From Ensifer sp. WSM1721 (GTDB taxonomy: Bacteria; Pseudomonadota; Alphaproteobacteria; Rhizobiales; Rhizobiaceae), in assembly GCF_000513895.2 (NCBI RefSeq), contig NZ_CP165782.1, positions 2,294,001 through 2,358,000 on the forward strand: a stretch of 64,000 bases of DNA, written 5' to 3'. The translations under genes and the position numbers were made by a program. This document shows, one piece after another, positions 43,070 through 51,990 of this stretch. The number at the start of each line of letters is the position of its first letter. The first letter of the stretch is position 1. The notes under the pieces are model-generated. The model was not told the DNA's origin. It ran no database searches and saw nothing but the letters and a program-made list of their open reading frames with translations.

Positions 43070-43381
43070 TCTCGGACTCCTCATCAAATGCCTTCAAAGT
43101 CAGATAATGCGACTCGGCAGCGAAAACAATGCAAACGGCAGGGCGAAGACGGGTTCGAACGGCCGGCGCTTTCGCCATGGTAAATGCGAAAGACCGCCAA
43201 ATGCCGTATGGACAGGCGGACAAAGCTCAATAAGATCAACGCGTCATCGAAGCGGAAGCGCAAGGTGCAACACCTGCGAGCCGCTTTTGACCGCCAGAAA
43301 TAGTTCACGAACCGGCACGATCCCGGGCCGTGATCCAGAAGGCAGCCCGCCTCGCGAGCCTGCCGACCAGTGGGGACCAGA
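43070..43381. other. Intergenic region between clpP and hupE
   Basis: These 312 bases hold the divergent promoters of clpP and hupE. I see no convincing -35/-10 pair, heat-shock promoter or hairpin, and no credible open frame. Confidence 0.4.
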
Positions 43382-43960
43382 ATGAAGAAACAGATCCTTA
43401 TCACCGCCACGGCGCTCGCCGCCTCCGCCGCACCCGCCTTCGCCCATATCAATCCCGCCGAACACGGATCCCTGATGGCGGGCCTTTCCCATCCGCTTTT
43501 CGGCGCCGACCACGTTCTGGCGATGATTGCCGTCGGGCTCTGGGCCGCCCAGATCGGCGGACGGGCGCTCTGGACCGTACCGGCTGCCTTTGTCGCAGCG
43601 ATGGCGCTCGGTTTTGCCCTTGCCGTCGCAGGCGCTCCCCTGCCCTTCGTCGAGCCGGTGATCCTCGCCTCGGTGGTCGTGCTCGGGCTTGTCGTCGCGA
43701 CGGCCGCCCGGCTTGGCGGGACAGCGGCCACGGCCGTGGCCGCGGCCTTCGCGCTCTTTCATGGCCATGCCCATGGCGGGGAGTTGGGAGCGGCCGGCGC
43801 CTGGCCGTTTGCGGCAGGCTTCATGATCGCGACCGCTCTGCTGCACATCGCGGGTGTCAGCCTTGGCGTCGGCCTCGCCCGGTTTTCGGGCCGAGACATC
43901 TTCGCTCGCATTCTCGGTGCTGCGACCGCGATGACCGGCGCGGCGTTGATCTTCGGCTGA
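43382..43960 (+). CDS. hupE: HupE/UreJ family metal permease-like protein
   Basis: This 192-residue protein has a signal-like N-terminus (about 1-21, ending PAFA) and about six membrane helices. The family motif HINPAEHGSLMAGLSHPLFGADHVLAMIAVGLWA carries the HPxxGxDH signature that marks nickel permeases of the HupE/UreJ group, and FHGHAHGGE is a second histidine-rich motif. It probably imports nickel or cobalt for urease or hydrogenase. No such enzyme genes are in this window. GGGGA precedes the ATG at 43382. Confidence 0.87.
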   Translation: MKKQILITATALAASAAPAFAHINPAEHGSLMAGLSHPLFGADHVLAMIAVGLWAAQIGGRALWTVPAAFVAAMALGFALAVAGAPLPFVEPVILASVVVLGLVVATAARLGGTAATAVAAAFALFHGHAHGGELGAAGAWPFAAGFMIATALLHIAGVSLGVGLARFSGRDIFARILGAATAMTGAALIFG

Positions 43961-44022
43961 TCACGCGGAAGCTAATCGAAGGGGCCGTGGCAAGCCCCTG
44001 CCCCTTCGCAAAGGAAATCCCG

Positions 44023-44505
44023 ATGATACTGGTCCGTTCCGCCCTTCCGGATGAGGCGGACGCTCTCGCTCAAATCGGCCTTGCGGCATGGCGCAAGGGC
44101 ATAAAGCCGCTTGTGCCGGTGCATGTTGCGGTGAAGATCGGACAAAGCAATCCGTTCCTGCCGTTCGTGCAAGAACTGAGTTCTCGCGTTCTGGTCGCTG
44201 AAATCGACGGAGAACCCGCCGGGTTCGGCGCCTGCGAGCATGCCGACGACACCATCAGCGACATCTGGGTAGCCCCCGCCTTCGAAGGGCGCGGCGCCGC
44301 ATCAGCCCTCATAAGCGCGCTTGAAGCGCAGATCGCCGAGCGCGGATGCACGGAAGCTCGAATTCACGTGGCGGCAGCGAATGAACGGGCGCTTCGGCTC
44401 TACCAGCATCTCGGCTACCGAATGCTTTGGAAGAAGGTCGCCTTCGATCCCATACTCGAAACCGACCTCGAAAAGATCGGCCTGTCCAAAGCACTTTTAG
44501 CCTGA
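44023..44505 (+). CDS. GNAT family N-acetyltransferase
   Basis: This 160-residue protein is a GNAT acetyltransferase. The acetyl-CoA region reads ISDIWVAPAFEGRGAASALISALE, and the C-terminal NERALRLYQHLGYRMLWKK is typical. The substrate is unknown. The ATG at 44023 follows AAAGGAAATCCC. It begins 62 bases after hupE in the same direction, so co-transcription is possible but not needed. Confidence 0.86.
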   Translation: MILVRSALPDEADALAQIGLAAWRKGIKPLVPVHVAVKIGQSNPFLPFVQELSSRVLVAEIDGEPAGFGACEHADDTISDIWVAPAFEGRGAASALISALEAQIAERGCTEARIHVAAANERALRLYQHLGYRMLWKKVAFDPILETDLEKIGLSKALLA

Positions 44506-44527
44506 TGATGAGTCACCGCCTTCCTCA

Positions 44528-45349
44528 TCATCCCCAGGTCAGCGGATCCAGCCGAAGATAGAAGGCGAGCCGGCCTTCATCCGGATTGGAGATGCCGTGA
44601 ATGTCGAAAAGGCAGTCCCGCGCCGCCTGCGCGTCACCCGTTGCGGTCCAGCTTTCCCGGGCATTTCCAAGAAGAAGCGAAAAATCGACATATCGATCCG
44701 CGGTTCCGAGGCGGCCAAGATCGATGATCCCCGTGCAGCGATGCGTTTCCGGATCGACCATGAAGTTCGGCAGGCATGCGTCGCCATGGCAGATCACAAG
44801 GTCGCCGGGTTCCTCGGCCAGGCGCTTCGGCAGCTCGGTCCTGAGCGCCGCAAGCAGCTCGCTCGACGGAACGTTCATATCCTCAGGGGCGAGGAAATCC
44901 GGGTTGACTGCACCGCGGGCGACAACGTCCGCGGCACGGTCGAACATCGAAGCGAGGCGCCGCTCGAAGGGGCACGCTTCCGTTGGCAATTCGTGCAGCG
45001 CCTTCAACTGCCGCGCGATCGACGGCCATGCTTTCTTGAGGTCGGGGGCGGCGAGCTCGCTTGCCGGCACGCCCGGAATGGCACTGAGCACGAGATATGC
45101 CTCATGCTCTGCCGCGATCCAGTCGTAAACGGTTGGCGAGCCTATGCGGAATGGCGCAAGCCACGCAACACGATCACGCTCTCCCTCGAGCAGCGCCGCA
45201 GCATTGCCACTCGCGATTTTCGCATAGGCGGCGCCGTCGCTGCGGCGATAGACGCGGTCGCCGGATTCTCCGTGGCGGACCGGCACCCACTCCCTGCCTG
45301 CTGGCAATGTCGGGAGCAGCCTTTCGGCGGCAAGATCTCGCTCGCTCAT
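44528..45349 (-). CDS. Aminoglycoside 3''-phosphotransferase, StrA-like
   Basis: This 273-residue kinase matches the APH(3'') (StrA) family, which phosphorylates streptomycin. Shared blocks include VPVRHGESGDRVYRR, AIPGVPASEL, CPFERRLASMFDRAADVV and the catalytic HGDACLPNFMVD (H188, D190, N195), with IDLGRLGTADRY (Mg-binding D210). The last eight residues, LRLDPLTWG with F before, are also the StrA ending. Unlike the mobile strA-strB pair it stands alone, with no transposon or strB. It may be a native chromosomal member. Whether it confers resistance is not known from sequence. Confidence 0.87.
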   Translation of the reverse strand: MSERDLAAERLLPTLPAGREWVPVRHGESGDRVYRRSDGAAYAKIASGNAAALLEGERDRVAWLAPFRIGSPTVYDWIAAEHEAYLVLSAIPGVPASELAAPDLKKAWPSIARQLKALHELPTEACPFERRLASMFDRAADVVARGAVNPDFLAPEDMNVPSSELLAALRTELPKRLAEEPGDLVICHGDACLPNFMVDPETHRCTGIIDLGRLGTADRYVDFSLLLGNARESWTATGDAQAARDCLFDIHGISNPDEGRLAFYLRLDPLTWG

Positions 45350-45372
45350 GAAAGCGGCCTAGGCAAGCGCCA

Positions 45373-45837
45373 TCACCCCCGCCCGCGATAGGTCGGAACG
45401 CCCTGGTCCGGCAGCCAGACGCCCTCCGGCGGGTTGCCCGTCTGCCAGAAGACGTCGATCGGGATGCCGCCGCGCGGATACCAGTAGGCACCGATCCGCA
45501 GCCACTTCGGCGAAAGCAGCGACACCAGCCGCTTGGCGATCTCGATCGTGCAATCCTCGTGGAAAGCGCCGTGGTTGCGGAAGGAATGCAGAAACAGCTT
45601 GAGCGACTTCGATTCGACCAGCCAGCCATCCGGCACATAGTCGATGACGATGTGGGCGAAGTCCGGCTGCCCGGTCATCGGGCAGAGAGAAGTGAATTCC
45701 GGGGCGGTGAAGCGGACGACGAAATCCGTGCCGGCGTGGCTGCTCGGAACCCTTTCGAGCACCGCCTCCTCCGGGCTTTGCGGCAGATCGACCTTTGCCC
45801 CTAGTTGTGAAAGTCCTGATACGTCTGTCTTCGTCAT
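45373..45837 (-). CDS. queF: NADPH-dependent 7-cyano-7-deazaguanine reductase
   Basis: QueF reduces preQ0 to preQ1 in queuosine synthesis. The 154-residue protein is the short, single-domain form. It has the nucleophile C52 ([13 protein letters not shown]) and the signature [16 protein letters not shown] with the conserved FHED (94-97 region). The ATG overlaps the stop of the cation-efflux gene by four bases, so it is translationally coupled to that gene. The other queuosine genes are not in this window. A metal link is possible but not shown. Confidence 0.94.
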   Translation of the reverse strand: MTKTDVSGLSQLGAKVDLPQSPEEAVLERVPSSHAGTDFVVRFTAPEFTSLCPMTGQPDFAHIVIDYVPDGWLVESKSLKLFLHSFRNHGAFHEDCTIEIAKRLVSLLSPKWLRIGAYWYPRGGIPIDVFWQTGNPPEGVWLPDQGVPTYRGRG

Positions 45838-46757
45838 TTCCGTGATGCTCCACTGCTGACCTTAACGCGCACACCGTGCGCCTTTTCGCCTTCCGGCTCG
45901 ACATGGATGGCGATCCTCGCGCCCGGATGAACGGCGCGGATGGCGTCCTCTATGCGGTCGCATATATCATGCGCATCGCCCACCGGCATCGCCTCCGGCA
46001 CGACCATGTGAAAATCCACGAAAGTCGCGGGCCCCGCCTGCCGCGTCTTGAGGTCGTGAACGCCGAGCGAGCCGCCGGCATTGGCGGCGATCGCCTGCTT
46101 AATCGCCTCTTCCTCCTTCGCCGGAACGGCCTTGTCCATCAGCCCGTCGATCGAACGCGAGATCACTTTCCAGCCCTGCAACAGGATATTGCCGGCGACG
46201 ACAATCGCGAGCAGAGGGTCAAGCACCGCGTAGCCGGTGGCGATGGCAAGAAGAAGGCCGACGAGCACGCCAGCGGAGGTTACGACGTCAGAGAGAATAT
46301 GATGCCCATCGGCGCTCAGGGCCGGAGAGCGATGCACCCTTCCCGCCCGGATCAGCACATAGGCCCAGATCGCGTTGACGATTCCGGCACCGAAATTGAT
46401 CGCAAGACCGAGCGCCGGTGCGTTCAAGAGCCGCGGCGCCATGATCTCGGGGATCGCCTCACTTAGGATCAGCAGTGCGGCCACGACGATCAGCACGCCT
46501 TCGATGACGGCGGAAAAATACTCCGCCTTGTGATGCCCGAACGGGTGGCCGGCATCGGCGGGCTTCGCCGCATAGCCGATCATCGCATAAGCGATTACTG
46601 CGGCAATCACATTGACGATCGACTCCAGTCCGTCCGACAACAGCGCCACGGAACCGGTCACCCACCAGGCGAGCATCTTCAGCGCCATCACACCGAGCGA
46701 AAGCGGTATGCCCCAGAAGGCGAGCCTCAGCACTGTTCGATTGTCGGATGCGGCCAT
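45834..46757 (-). CDS. Cation diffusion facilitator family transporter
   Basis: This 307-residue inner-membrane protein has six membrane segments and a C-terminal cytoplasmic domain of the CDF family. It exports Zn, Fe, Co or Mn in exchange for protons. The helix II site reads SDGLESIVN and the helix V site [10 protein letters not shown] (H and D of the HxxxD type). I take the ATG at 46757 (MAASDNR) because GAGGA lies six bases upstream; the earlier ATG at 46763 overlaps that site. Its stop overlaps the queF start (ATGA). The metal cannot be named from sequence. Confidence 0.87.
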   Translation of the reverse strand: MAASDNRTVLRLAFWGIPLSLGVMALKMLAWWVTGSVALLSDGLESIVNVIAAVIAYAMIGYAAKPADAGHPFGHHKAEYFSAVIEGVLIVVAALLILSEAIPEIMAPRLLNAPALGLAINFGAGIVNAIWAYVLIRAGRVHRSPALSADGHHILSDVVTSAGVLVGLLLAIATGYAVLDPLLAIVVAGNILLQGWKVISRSIDGLMDKAVPAKEEEAIKQAIAANAGGSLGVHDLKTRQAGPATFVDFHMVVPEAMPVGDAHDICDRIEDAIRAVHPGARIAIHVEPEGEKAHGVRVKVSSGASRK

Positions 46758-46811
46758 CTTCATTCCTCGTGCAGATGCAAACGAGTTGCAAATGCATGCC
46801 CATTCAAACGC

Positions 46812-46843
46812 AAAACCGCCCGCGCGGGTTTTCGCGCAGGCGG
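46812..46843 (-). terminator. Candidate terminator of trpE(G)
   Basis: On the minus strand CCGCCTGCGCG pairs with CGCGCGGGCGG around GAAAACC, followed by TTTTG. It lies about 105 bases beyond the trpE(G) stop. One bulge lowers confidence. Confidence 0.6.
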
Positions 46844-46948
46844 ATTTTCGTGAACCATATGGGCAATAACGACCGTCTTGTCAAAGGGGCTTATCGCCGA
46901 TCTGCATTCTCGTCCAAACGGTCTCGCAAGCAGCCGTGAATTCAGGTG

Positions 46949-49138
46949 TCAGGCCGCCTTGACTTTCGCTCGCTTGGCAAGATGCGCCACCACGTTCTCG
47001 ATCATGCGCATGCCGGCGTCGCCGCCAAGCGTCATGATCGATTCCGGATGGAACTGCACGGCCGCTACCGGCTCTTTCATGTGCTCGATGCCCATGATCG
47101 TGCCGTCCTCGCTTTCGGCCGTGATCATGAACTCGCGCGGCAGGTTGGATGGGTCGGCGAAGATCGAATGATAACGCCCGACCGTCACCTCCCTGCCGAG
47201 GCCCGAGAAGACGATGCCGGGTTCCAGCACGCGGATTCGCGAAGGCTTCCCATGCATCGGGATCGCGAGCTGGCGAAGATCGCCGCCATAGGCTTCCGCA
47301 AGCGCCTGTAGGCCGAGGCAGACGCCGAAGATCGGAAGGTCGCGCGCCCGCGCCTTCTTGATCGTCGCCTTGCAGTCGAAGTCCTTCGGGGTACCGGGGC
47401 CGGGCGAAAGCACGACGAGGTCCGGCTTCACCCGGTCGAAGATCTCCTCGGCGACCGGCGTGCGCACCGTTGTCACCGTCGCGCCCGTCTGGCGGAAATA
47501 GTTCGCGAGCGTATGGACGAAGCTGTCCTCGTGGTCGACGAGCAGGATGTTGACACCGGCGCCGACGGCGGCGACGTCGCGCGCCGCGTTGGCGCTGTTG
47601 GCGGATTTCGCGTCGCGGATGGCTGCAATCATGGCGGAGGCCTTCAGTTCGGTTTCGGCTTCTTCTTCTTCCGGACTGGAATCATAGAGCAGCGTCGCGC
47701 CCGCCCTCACCTCGGCGATCCCGTCCTTGATGCGGATCGTGCGCAGCGTCAGCCCGGTGTTCATGTCGCCATTGAAGCCGACCATGCCGATCGCGCCGCC
47801 GTACCAGGCACGCGGGCTCTTCTCATGGTTCTCGATGAAGCGCATCGCCCAGAGCTTCGGCGCGCCGGTGACGGTGACTGCCCAAGCGTGGCTCAGGAAT
47901 CCGTCGAAGGCGTCCATGTCGTCGCGCAGCCGCCCTTCGATATGGTCGACCGTGTGGATCAGCCGCGAATACATCTCGATTTGGCGCCGGCCGATCACCT
48001 TCACCGAACCCGGCACGCAGACACGGCTCTTGTCGTTGCGGTCGACGTCCGAACACATGGTGAGCTCGGACTCGTCCTTCTTCGAGTTCAGAAGCTTCAG
48101 GATCTGTTCGCTGTCGGCGATCGGATCGTCGCCGCGCTTGATCGTGCCGGAGATCGGGCAGGTCTCGATGCGGCGGCCGGACACGCGCACGAACATTTCG
48201 GGCGAGGCGCCGACGAGATATTCCTGGTTGCCGAGGTTGATGAAGAAGGAATAGGGCGACGGATTGATGGCCTTCAGGCGGTTGGAAATCTCCGAGGGGC
48301 GGCTCTCGCATCGCTCATAGAACTTCTGCCCCGGCACCACTTCGAAGAGGTCGCCGCGCCGGAAACTCTCCTTGGCCTTCACGACGAGTTCGGCATATTC
48401 GCCCGGACGATGGTCTCCGTGCGGCGGGATGCTGTCGACGCTGCGGAACGGCTCGGGAGCTATATCCGCCGCGTTACCCTCGGTCGAAAGGCCACCCTTT
48501 GCGAAATCGTAGCGGTCGATCCAAGCCTTGGCCGCGTAATGATCGACGACCAGGATTTCGTCCGGCAGGAAGAGGACCATATCGCGCTGGTCGTCGGGGC
48601 GCTTCAGCTTCAGTTCGATCGCGTCGAACTGAAAGGCGAGATCGTAGCCGAAGGCGCCGTAGAGACCGAGGCTCGAATCCTCCTCCGAGTGGAAGAGGTT
48701 CGTCACTGCGCGCAGAACCGTGAAGACGGTCGGCATCTTCGACCGCTCTTCCTCGGTGAAGACGCGGTCGGGCTCGTTGATGGTGAGATCGAGGCGGCGG
48801 ACGGTGAGTGCACCGAGCGTGATGTCGGCGACGGTTTTCAGATGCTCGGCAATCAGCGCCAGCAGCACCTCGCCGCGGCCGTTATACGCTTCGATCCAGA
48901 GCGAGCGACCGAAGGAGGAGATGGCAAGCGGCGGGTCGACGACGGCTGTGTCCCAGCGGGTGTAGCGGCCGGGATATTCGTAATTGGAGGAGAAGACCGC
49001 GCCACGCCGCTCGTCGAGCTTGTCGACATAACCGGCAATCGCGTCAGCGTAGGAGGCGTCGCGCCGCCTGCGGGTAACGACGATGCCCCCCTTCGTGGTG
49101 TAACTCTCCGAGCCGTCTTCCAGAATTACCGCTGCCAT
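46949..49138 (-). CDS. trpE(G): Anthranilate synthase, fused TrpE-TrpG
   Basis: This 729-residue bifunctional enzyme makes anthranilate from chorismate and glutamine. The synthase part (about 1-510) has PISGTIKRG, the Trp-feedback LLVxSRLIHT-like region [11 protein letters not shown], and [12 protein letters not shown]. After a linker, the glutamine amidotransferase part (about 545-729) has LSPGPGTP, nucleophile cysteine near 604 ([15 protein letters not shown]) and the catalytic QFHPES near 697. The fused form with a separate trpL leader is the rhizobial hallmark. Expression is set by the trpL attenuator at 49186-49297. The following gene downstream is the CDF transporter. Confidence 0.97.
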   Translation of the reverse strand: MAAVILEDGSESYTTKGGIVVTRRRRDASYADAIAGYVDKLDERRGAVFSSNYEYPGRYTRWDTAVVDPPLAISSFGRSLWIEAYNGRGEVLLALIAEHLKTVADITLGALTVRRLDLTINEPDRVFTEEERSKMPTVFTVLRAVTNLFHSEEDSSLGLYGAFGYDLAFQFDAIELKLKRPDDQRDMVLFLPDEILVVDHYAAKAWIDRYDFAKGGLSTEGNAADIAPEPFRSVDSIPPHGDHRPGEYAELVVKAKESFRRGDLFEVVPGQKFYERCESRPSEISNRLKAINPSPYSFFINLGNQEYLVGASPEMFVRVSGRRIETCPISGTIKRGDDPIADSEQILKLLNSKKDESELTMCSDVDRNDKSRVCVPGSVKVIGRRQIEMYSRLIHTVDHIEGRLRDDMDAFDGFLSHAWAVTVTGAPKLWAMRFIENHEKSPRAWYGGAIGMVGFNGDMNTGLTLRTIRIKDGIAEVRAGATLLYDSSPEEEEAETELKASAMIAAIRDAKSANSANAARDVAAVGAGVNILLVDHEDSFVHTLANYFRQTGATVTTVRTPVAEEIFDRVKPDLVVLSPGPGTPKDFDCKATIKKARARDLPIFGVCLGLQALAEAYGGDLRQLAIPMHGKPSRIRVLEPGIVFSGLGREVTVGRYHSIFADPSNLPREFMITAESEDGTIMGIEHMKEPVAAVQFHPESIMTLGGDAGMRMIENVVAHLAKRAKVKAA

Positions 49139-49185
49139 TCATCTCGCTCCGTAAAAGCCCGGTCTTTCCACGCGGCCCGAATACG

Positions 49186-49216
49186 AAAAAAGCCGCCTCG
49201 AAATCTCCGGGCGGCT
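49186..49216 (-). terminator. trp attenuator terminator hairpin
   Basis: AGCCGCC (minus strand 49216-49210) pairs with GGCGGCT (49197-49191) and is followed by TTTTTT (49191-49186). It lies between trpL and trpE(G). An alternative pairing with the trpL region would release it when ribosomes stall at the Trp codons. Confidence 0.85.
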
Positions 49217-49252
49217 TCATGTCTCAATCACGCATGACTGGTCAAGGCCGCC

Positions 49253-49297
49253 TCAGCGAGCCCACCACCAGATCGAAATGTTCTGCGTGTTTGCCAT
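49253..49297 (-). CDS. trpL: trp leader peptide
   Basis: This 14-codon ORF encodes [14 protein letters not shown], with three consecutive Trp codons. It matches the S. meliloti trp leader peptide as I remember it. High Trp lets ribosomes finish and the downstream hairpin terminates transcription, while low Trp makes them stall and allows read-through into trpE(G). The ATG lies nine bases from the end of the -10 box, so the mRNA is leaderless or nearly so. In S. meliloti the attenuated short transcript and the peptide are reported to have regulatory roles of their own. Confidence 0.96.
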
Positions 49298-49306
49298 GGG
49301 CGAAAG

Positions 49307-49335
49307 TGTTAGCGTGCCTTGCGGGTCTTAGCAAG
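49307..49335 (-). promoter_or_regulatory. trpL-trpE(G) promoter
   Basis: CTTGCT (minus strand 49335-49330) and CTAACA (49312-49307) are 17 bases apart. The trpL ATG begins nine bases later, fitting the known transcription start at or next to that ATG. The same layout occurs upstream of leuL. Confidence 0.7.
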
Positions 49336-49404
49336 CGGGAAAAGACGATGGAAACGGCGGCTGGCGAGAGCCGCCCTTTCGCTTGAAGGGATGTACCGCA
49401 CCGC

Positions 49405-51609
49405 TCAGAAGCGCTGCGTCAGCGAGATCTTGAAGGTCCGGCCCGGCTCGGAATAATAGTCCCGCGGCTGGGTGAACGCGTTCTGCGTGTTAACCGCATC
49501 CCAATAGGTCTTGTCGAAGATGTTGTAGACACCGGCATTCACCCTCAGACCCGGCATCTGTTCCGACTGCCACCAGCCGGTGACATCCACGATGCCGTAG
49601 CCCGGCGCCTTGAAAGTGTTGGTCGACTTATCCGAAACGGCCATCGCAGCCGTCAGGATGACGTCGGCTCCCCAGGTTTCCGTGGCATAGCCGACACCGA
49701 GGACTCCCTTCAGCGGAGGCACTGAACCCAGCGCCTCGTCGGTGTCCAGATCCCTACCGTAGGCATAGGCGAGCGCGGTGCGCACATGGACGCCGTTGGC
49801 GAAAACTTTGTGGCCTGACACCTCGACCCCGTGAATGGAGACGTTGGCGCGATTGATTGCCTCGGTGATACCGAGCGGATACGTGCCCGTCGGATCGCGA
49901 TAGCTGATCCGATCAATGAAGTTCTTGTACCTGTTATAGAATGCACCGACGCGGCCGCCGAAGTCATCGTCGCCGAGGTTCGCCCCGACCTCGAAGCCGT
50001 GGCTCGTTTCCGGCTTCAGATCGGGATTGCCGATCTGCAAATAGCTGCCCGGTGCACCGTAATTCAAATAGAGTTCCTCAGCCGTCGGCGGCCGGAAAGC
50101 CATCGCCCATTGTGCGAAAAGCTCGACCTGTTCGGCTGCCTGATAGGTCGCAAGCAGCTTCGGCGACAGGGCATAGTCGCTCTGGCCGGGCGGCAGGCCA
50201 TCATAATTGGGATTGCGCATATAGGCGGCGGTGTTCTGAGGCGAATAATCGTACCAGTCGAAGCGGAGGCCCGGCGTCAGCGCGAACGGGCCATCGCCGA
50301 TCGAGATGCGATCCTGCAGGTAGATGCCGAACTTCTTGCTGTCGACGTCGGGGCTGTCCGACTGGTTCGTATGCAGGAAGTTGCAGGTAGGGCTCGGCGT
50401 TGTGTCGCAGCTATCCTCACCCGAGGAATATTGATGGAGTTTCCCGAAGGCAAAGTCGCCGCCAAGCGTAACCTTGTGCTGCAGGAAACCGGTATCGAAG
50501 AACTTGTCGACGTAACCGCTGGCGCCGAAACTTTCCTCCTCGGCTTCGTTGAGCCGTGAATACTCGCCGATGACCGACGTGCTGCGGTAGGCATCGATAC
50601 CGTTTTCCCTAAGCAGCCTCTGCCAATAGACAACGGCCGAGGCGCTGTCGAACCAAGCACCATCGTCAACGGCCTCGAAATCATAGTCGAGCGACAGGCG
50701 CTCGCGCCGGGTGTTGTCGAGCTTGTCGTAGTTGCCTGGCCGGTAATTGCCGGTGAGGCTTTGGCCGGACATGAAATCGATATCCTTGTCGCGATCGAAG
50801 CGCTCGGCAGTGAAGCCGAAAGTATGGCCGCTGTCGGTGTATTGCCGGATCTTGAACAGAAGGTTGTTCTGGTCGTAGTCGGCCGGGTCAGCCTCAGTAC
50901 GGGTCATGGAATAGCCGCCGACCTCGCCGTTGCTCTTCCGCTCATGCCCCTTCTTGTAGCCGCCCTGGAACAGGACCGCCGTATTGTCGTAGCGCGCTGC
51001 GACGGCAGCGGAGCCGCCGAGGCTGTCGTCTTCGCCGTCATAGGCGAACTTGAATATGCCGCCCCAGGTTCTACCTTCGCCGATCAGGTCCTCTGGCTCA
51101 AGGGTGCGCAGGACCACCGCTCCCGCGAGCGCGCCGCCGCCAGCCCGGCTGGAATCGGTGCCGCGCACGATGTCGATCGTAGAGAGCGCTGCGAAGTCGA
51201 AGCTGTCGATGCCACCGTCGGCATCGCGCGCGCCGTCGTCGAGGAAGGGGATCGGAATGCCGTCGATCGTGGTCAGCACGCGAGGCCCTTCGAGGCCGCG
51301 AATGTTGACGCTTCCGCTCGTACGGTTGAAGTTCACGCCCGGCTCGAGACTTCTTCCCAGATCTTCGAAACTCGATATCTGGTTGTCGTCGAGTTCTTCT
51401 TCGGTAACCCGCTCCGCGAGCGGCGTATCGGCCACGCCCTCCTTCTCTCCATCCTTGATGGTCAGCTTCTTCAGCGCCGTCACGCGGCCCTGTTTTTCAG
51501 CGGCGGCGGCCACCCCGTCTGCCGATTGCGCGAAGGAAACCGTTGTTCCGGCTAGAGTGACGAATGCCGTGCACGCGAGAAGAGCCAGGCGATGATGCCG
51601 GTTGAGCAT
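49405..51609 (-). CDS. shmR: TonB-dependent heme/hemoglobin receptor
   Basis: This 734-residue outer-membrane receptor imports heme. It has a signal peptide (about 1-27, SFA/QS), a plug (about 65-190, with ISSFEDLGRSLEPGVNFNRTSG and VNIRGLEGPRVLTTIDGIPIPF), and a beta barrel ending in an aromatic residue (KISLTQRF). The heme-receptor FRPP...NPDL box is present (FRPPTAEELYLNYG, then GNPDLKPETS). Its place next to trpE(G) matches ShmR of S. meliloti. An iron operator TGA-N9-TCA lies in its promoter at 51736, so it should be induced by iron limitation via RirA. Confidence 0.93.
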   Translation of the reverse strand: MLNRHHRLALLACTAFVTLAGTTVSFAQSADGVAAAAEKQGRVTALKKLTIKDGEKEGVADTPLAERVTEEELDDNQISSFEDLGRSLEPGVNFNRTSGSVNIRGLEGPRVLTTIDGIPIPFLDDGARDADGGIDSFDFAALSTIDIVRGTDSSRAGGGALAGAVVLRTLEPEDLIGEGRTWGGIFKFAYDGEDDSLGGSAAVAARYDNTAVLFQGGYKKGHERKSNGEVGGYSMTRTEADPADYDQNNLLFKIRQYTDSGHTFGFTAERFDRDKDIDFMSGQSLTGNYRPGNYDKLDNTRRERLSLDYDFEAVDDGAWFDSASAVVYWQRLLRENGIDAYRSTSVIGEYSRLNEAEEESFGASGYVDKFFDTGFLQHKVTLGGDFAFGKLHQYSSGEDSCDTTPSPTCNFLHTNQSDSPDVDSKKFGIYLQDRISIGDGPFALTPGLRFDWYDYSPQNTAAYMRNPNYDGLPPGQSDYALSPKLLATYQAAEQVELFAQWAMAFRPPTAEELYLNYGAPGSYLQIGNPDLKPETSHGFEVGANLGDDDFGGRVGAFYNRYKNFIDRISYRDPTGTYPLGITEAINRANVSIHGVEVSGHKVFANGVHVRTALAYAYGRDLDTDEALGSVPPLKGVLGVGYATETWGADVILTAAMAVSDKSTNTFKAPGYGIVDVTGWWQSEQMPGLRVNAGVYNIFDKTYWDAVNTQNAFTQPRDYYSEPGRTFKISLTQRF

Positions 51610-51722
51610 GGACCAGTCCTTTTGAGATGTTGGCCGGGCTTGCTGTTGAGCGGCGAACTCAAGGGCTGGCTGGGCAGGCGTCGGGAATTGGGAAGACGGA
51701 CTTCCCGCCGCCTTCTTTAGGC

Positions 51723-51752
51723 CACATAAAAAACATGAGTGTAAAAGTCAAT
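51723..51752 (-). promoter_or_regulatory. shmR promoter with iron-responsive operator
   Basis: On the minus strand ATTGAC (51752-51747) and TTATGT (51729-51724) lie 17 bases apart. The RirA-type box TGA-N9-TCA is at 51736-51750 and overlaps the -35. Repressor binding there would block polymerase when iron is sufficient. The rest of the 381-base gap to the extensin gene shows nothing more; the shmR 5' UTR would be about 108 bases. Confidence 0.7.
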
Positions 51753-51990
51753 ATAAATTGAGGGGCGAAGCCGACACAGTTTTCCGACGATCGAAGGCCT
51801 CGTCCTCAGTTTCAGCACATTTTGAAACAGGATTGTTTCTTCGCGCGTTTCGCCGTTCTGGCCGCCACCGCATCCTGCCTTAAATCGAAATCGATCTAAG
51901 GACGGAGGCATGCAGCGGTTCGAAATGTTACAGCGATCTTTTTGCGCGTCTGTTCAGAAGCGCGGCGCTGTACGGAATAGGAGGACCTGC

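Noticed and set aside
43100..43200. GGGTTCGAAC near 43150, resembling a tRNA T-arm
   Set aside because: No acceptor stem, anticodon arm or CCA-side pairing around it; I find no tRNA gene in the window.
47513..49237. Long plus-strand ORF opposite trpE(G)
   Set aside because: It is a GC-rich shadow antisense to a certain gene. The same holds for the long ORFs antisense to the GGDEF/EAL gene (17143-19002), leuA (40517-42106), fhs (53991-55661), the ATPase (58290-59651) and the unknown protein (59664-61493).
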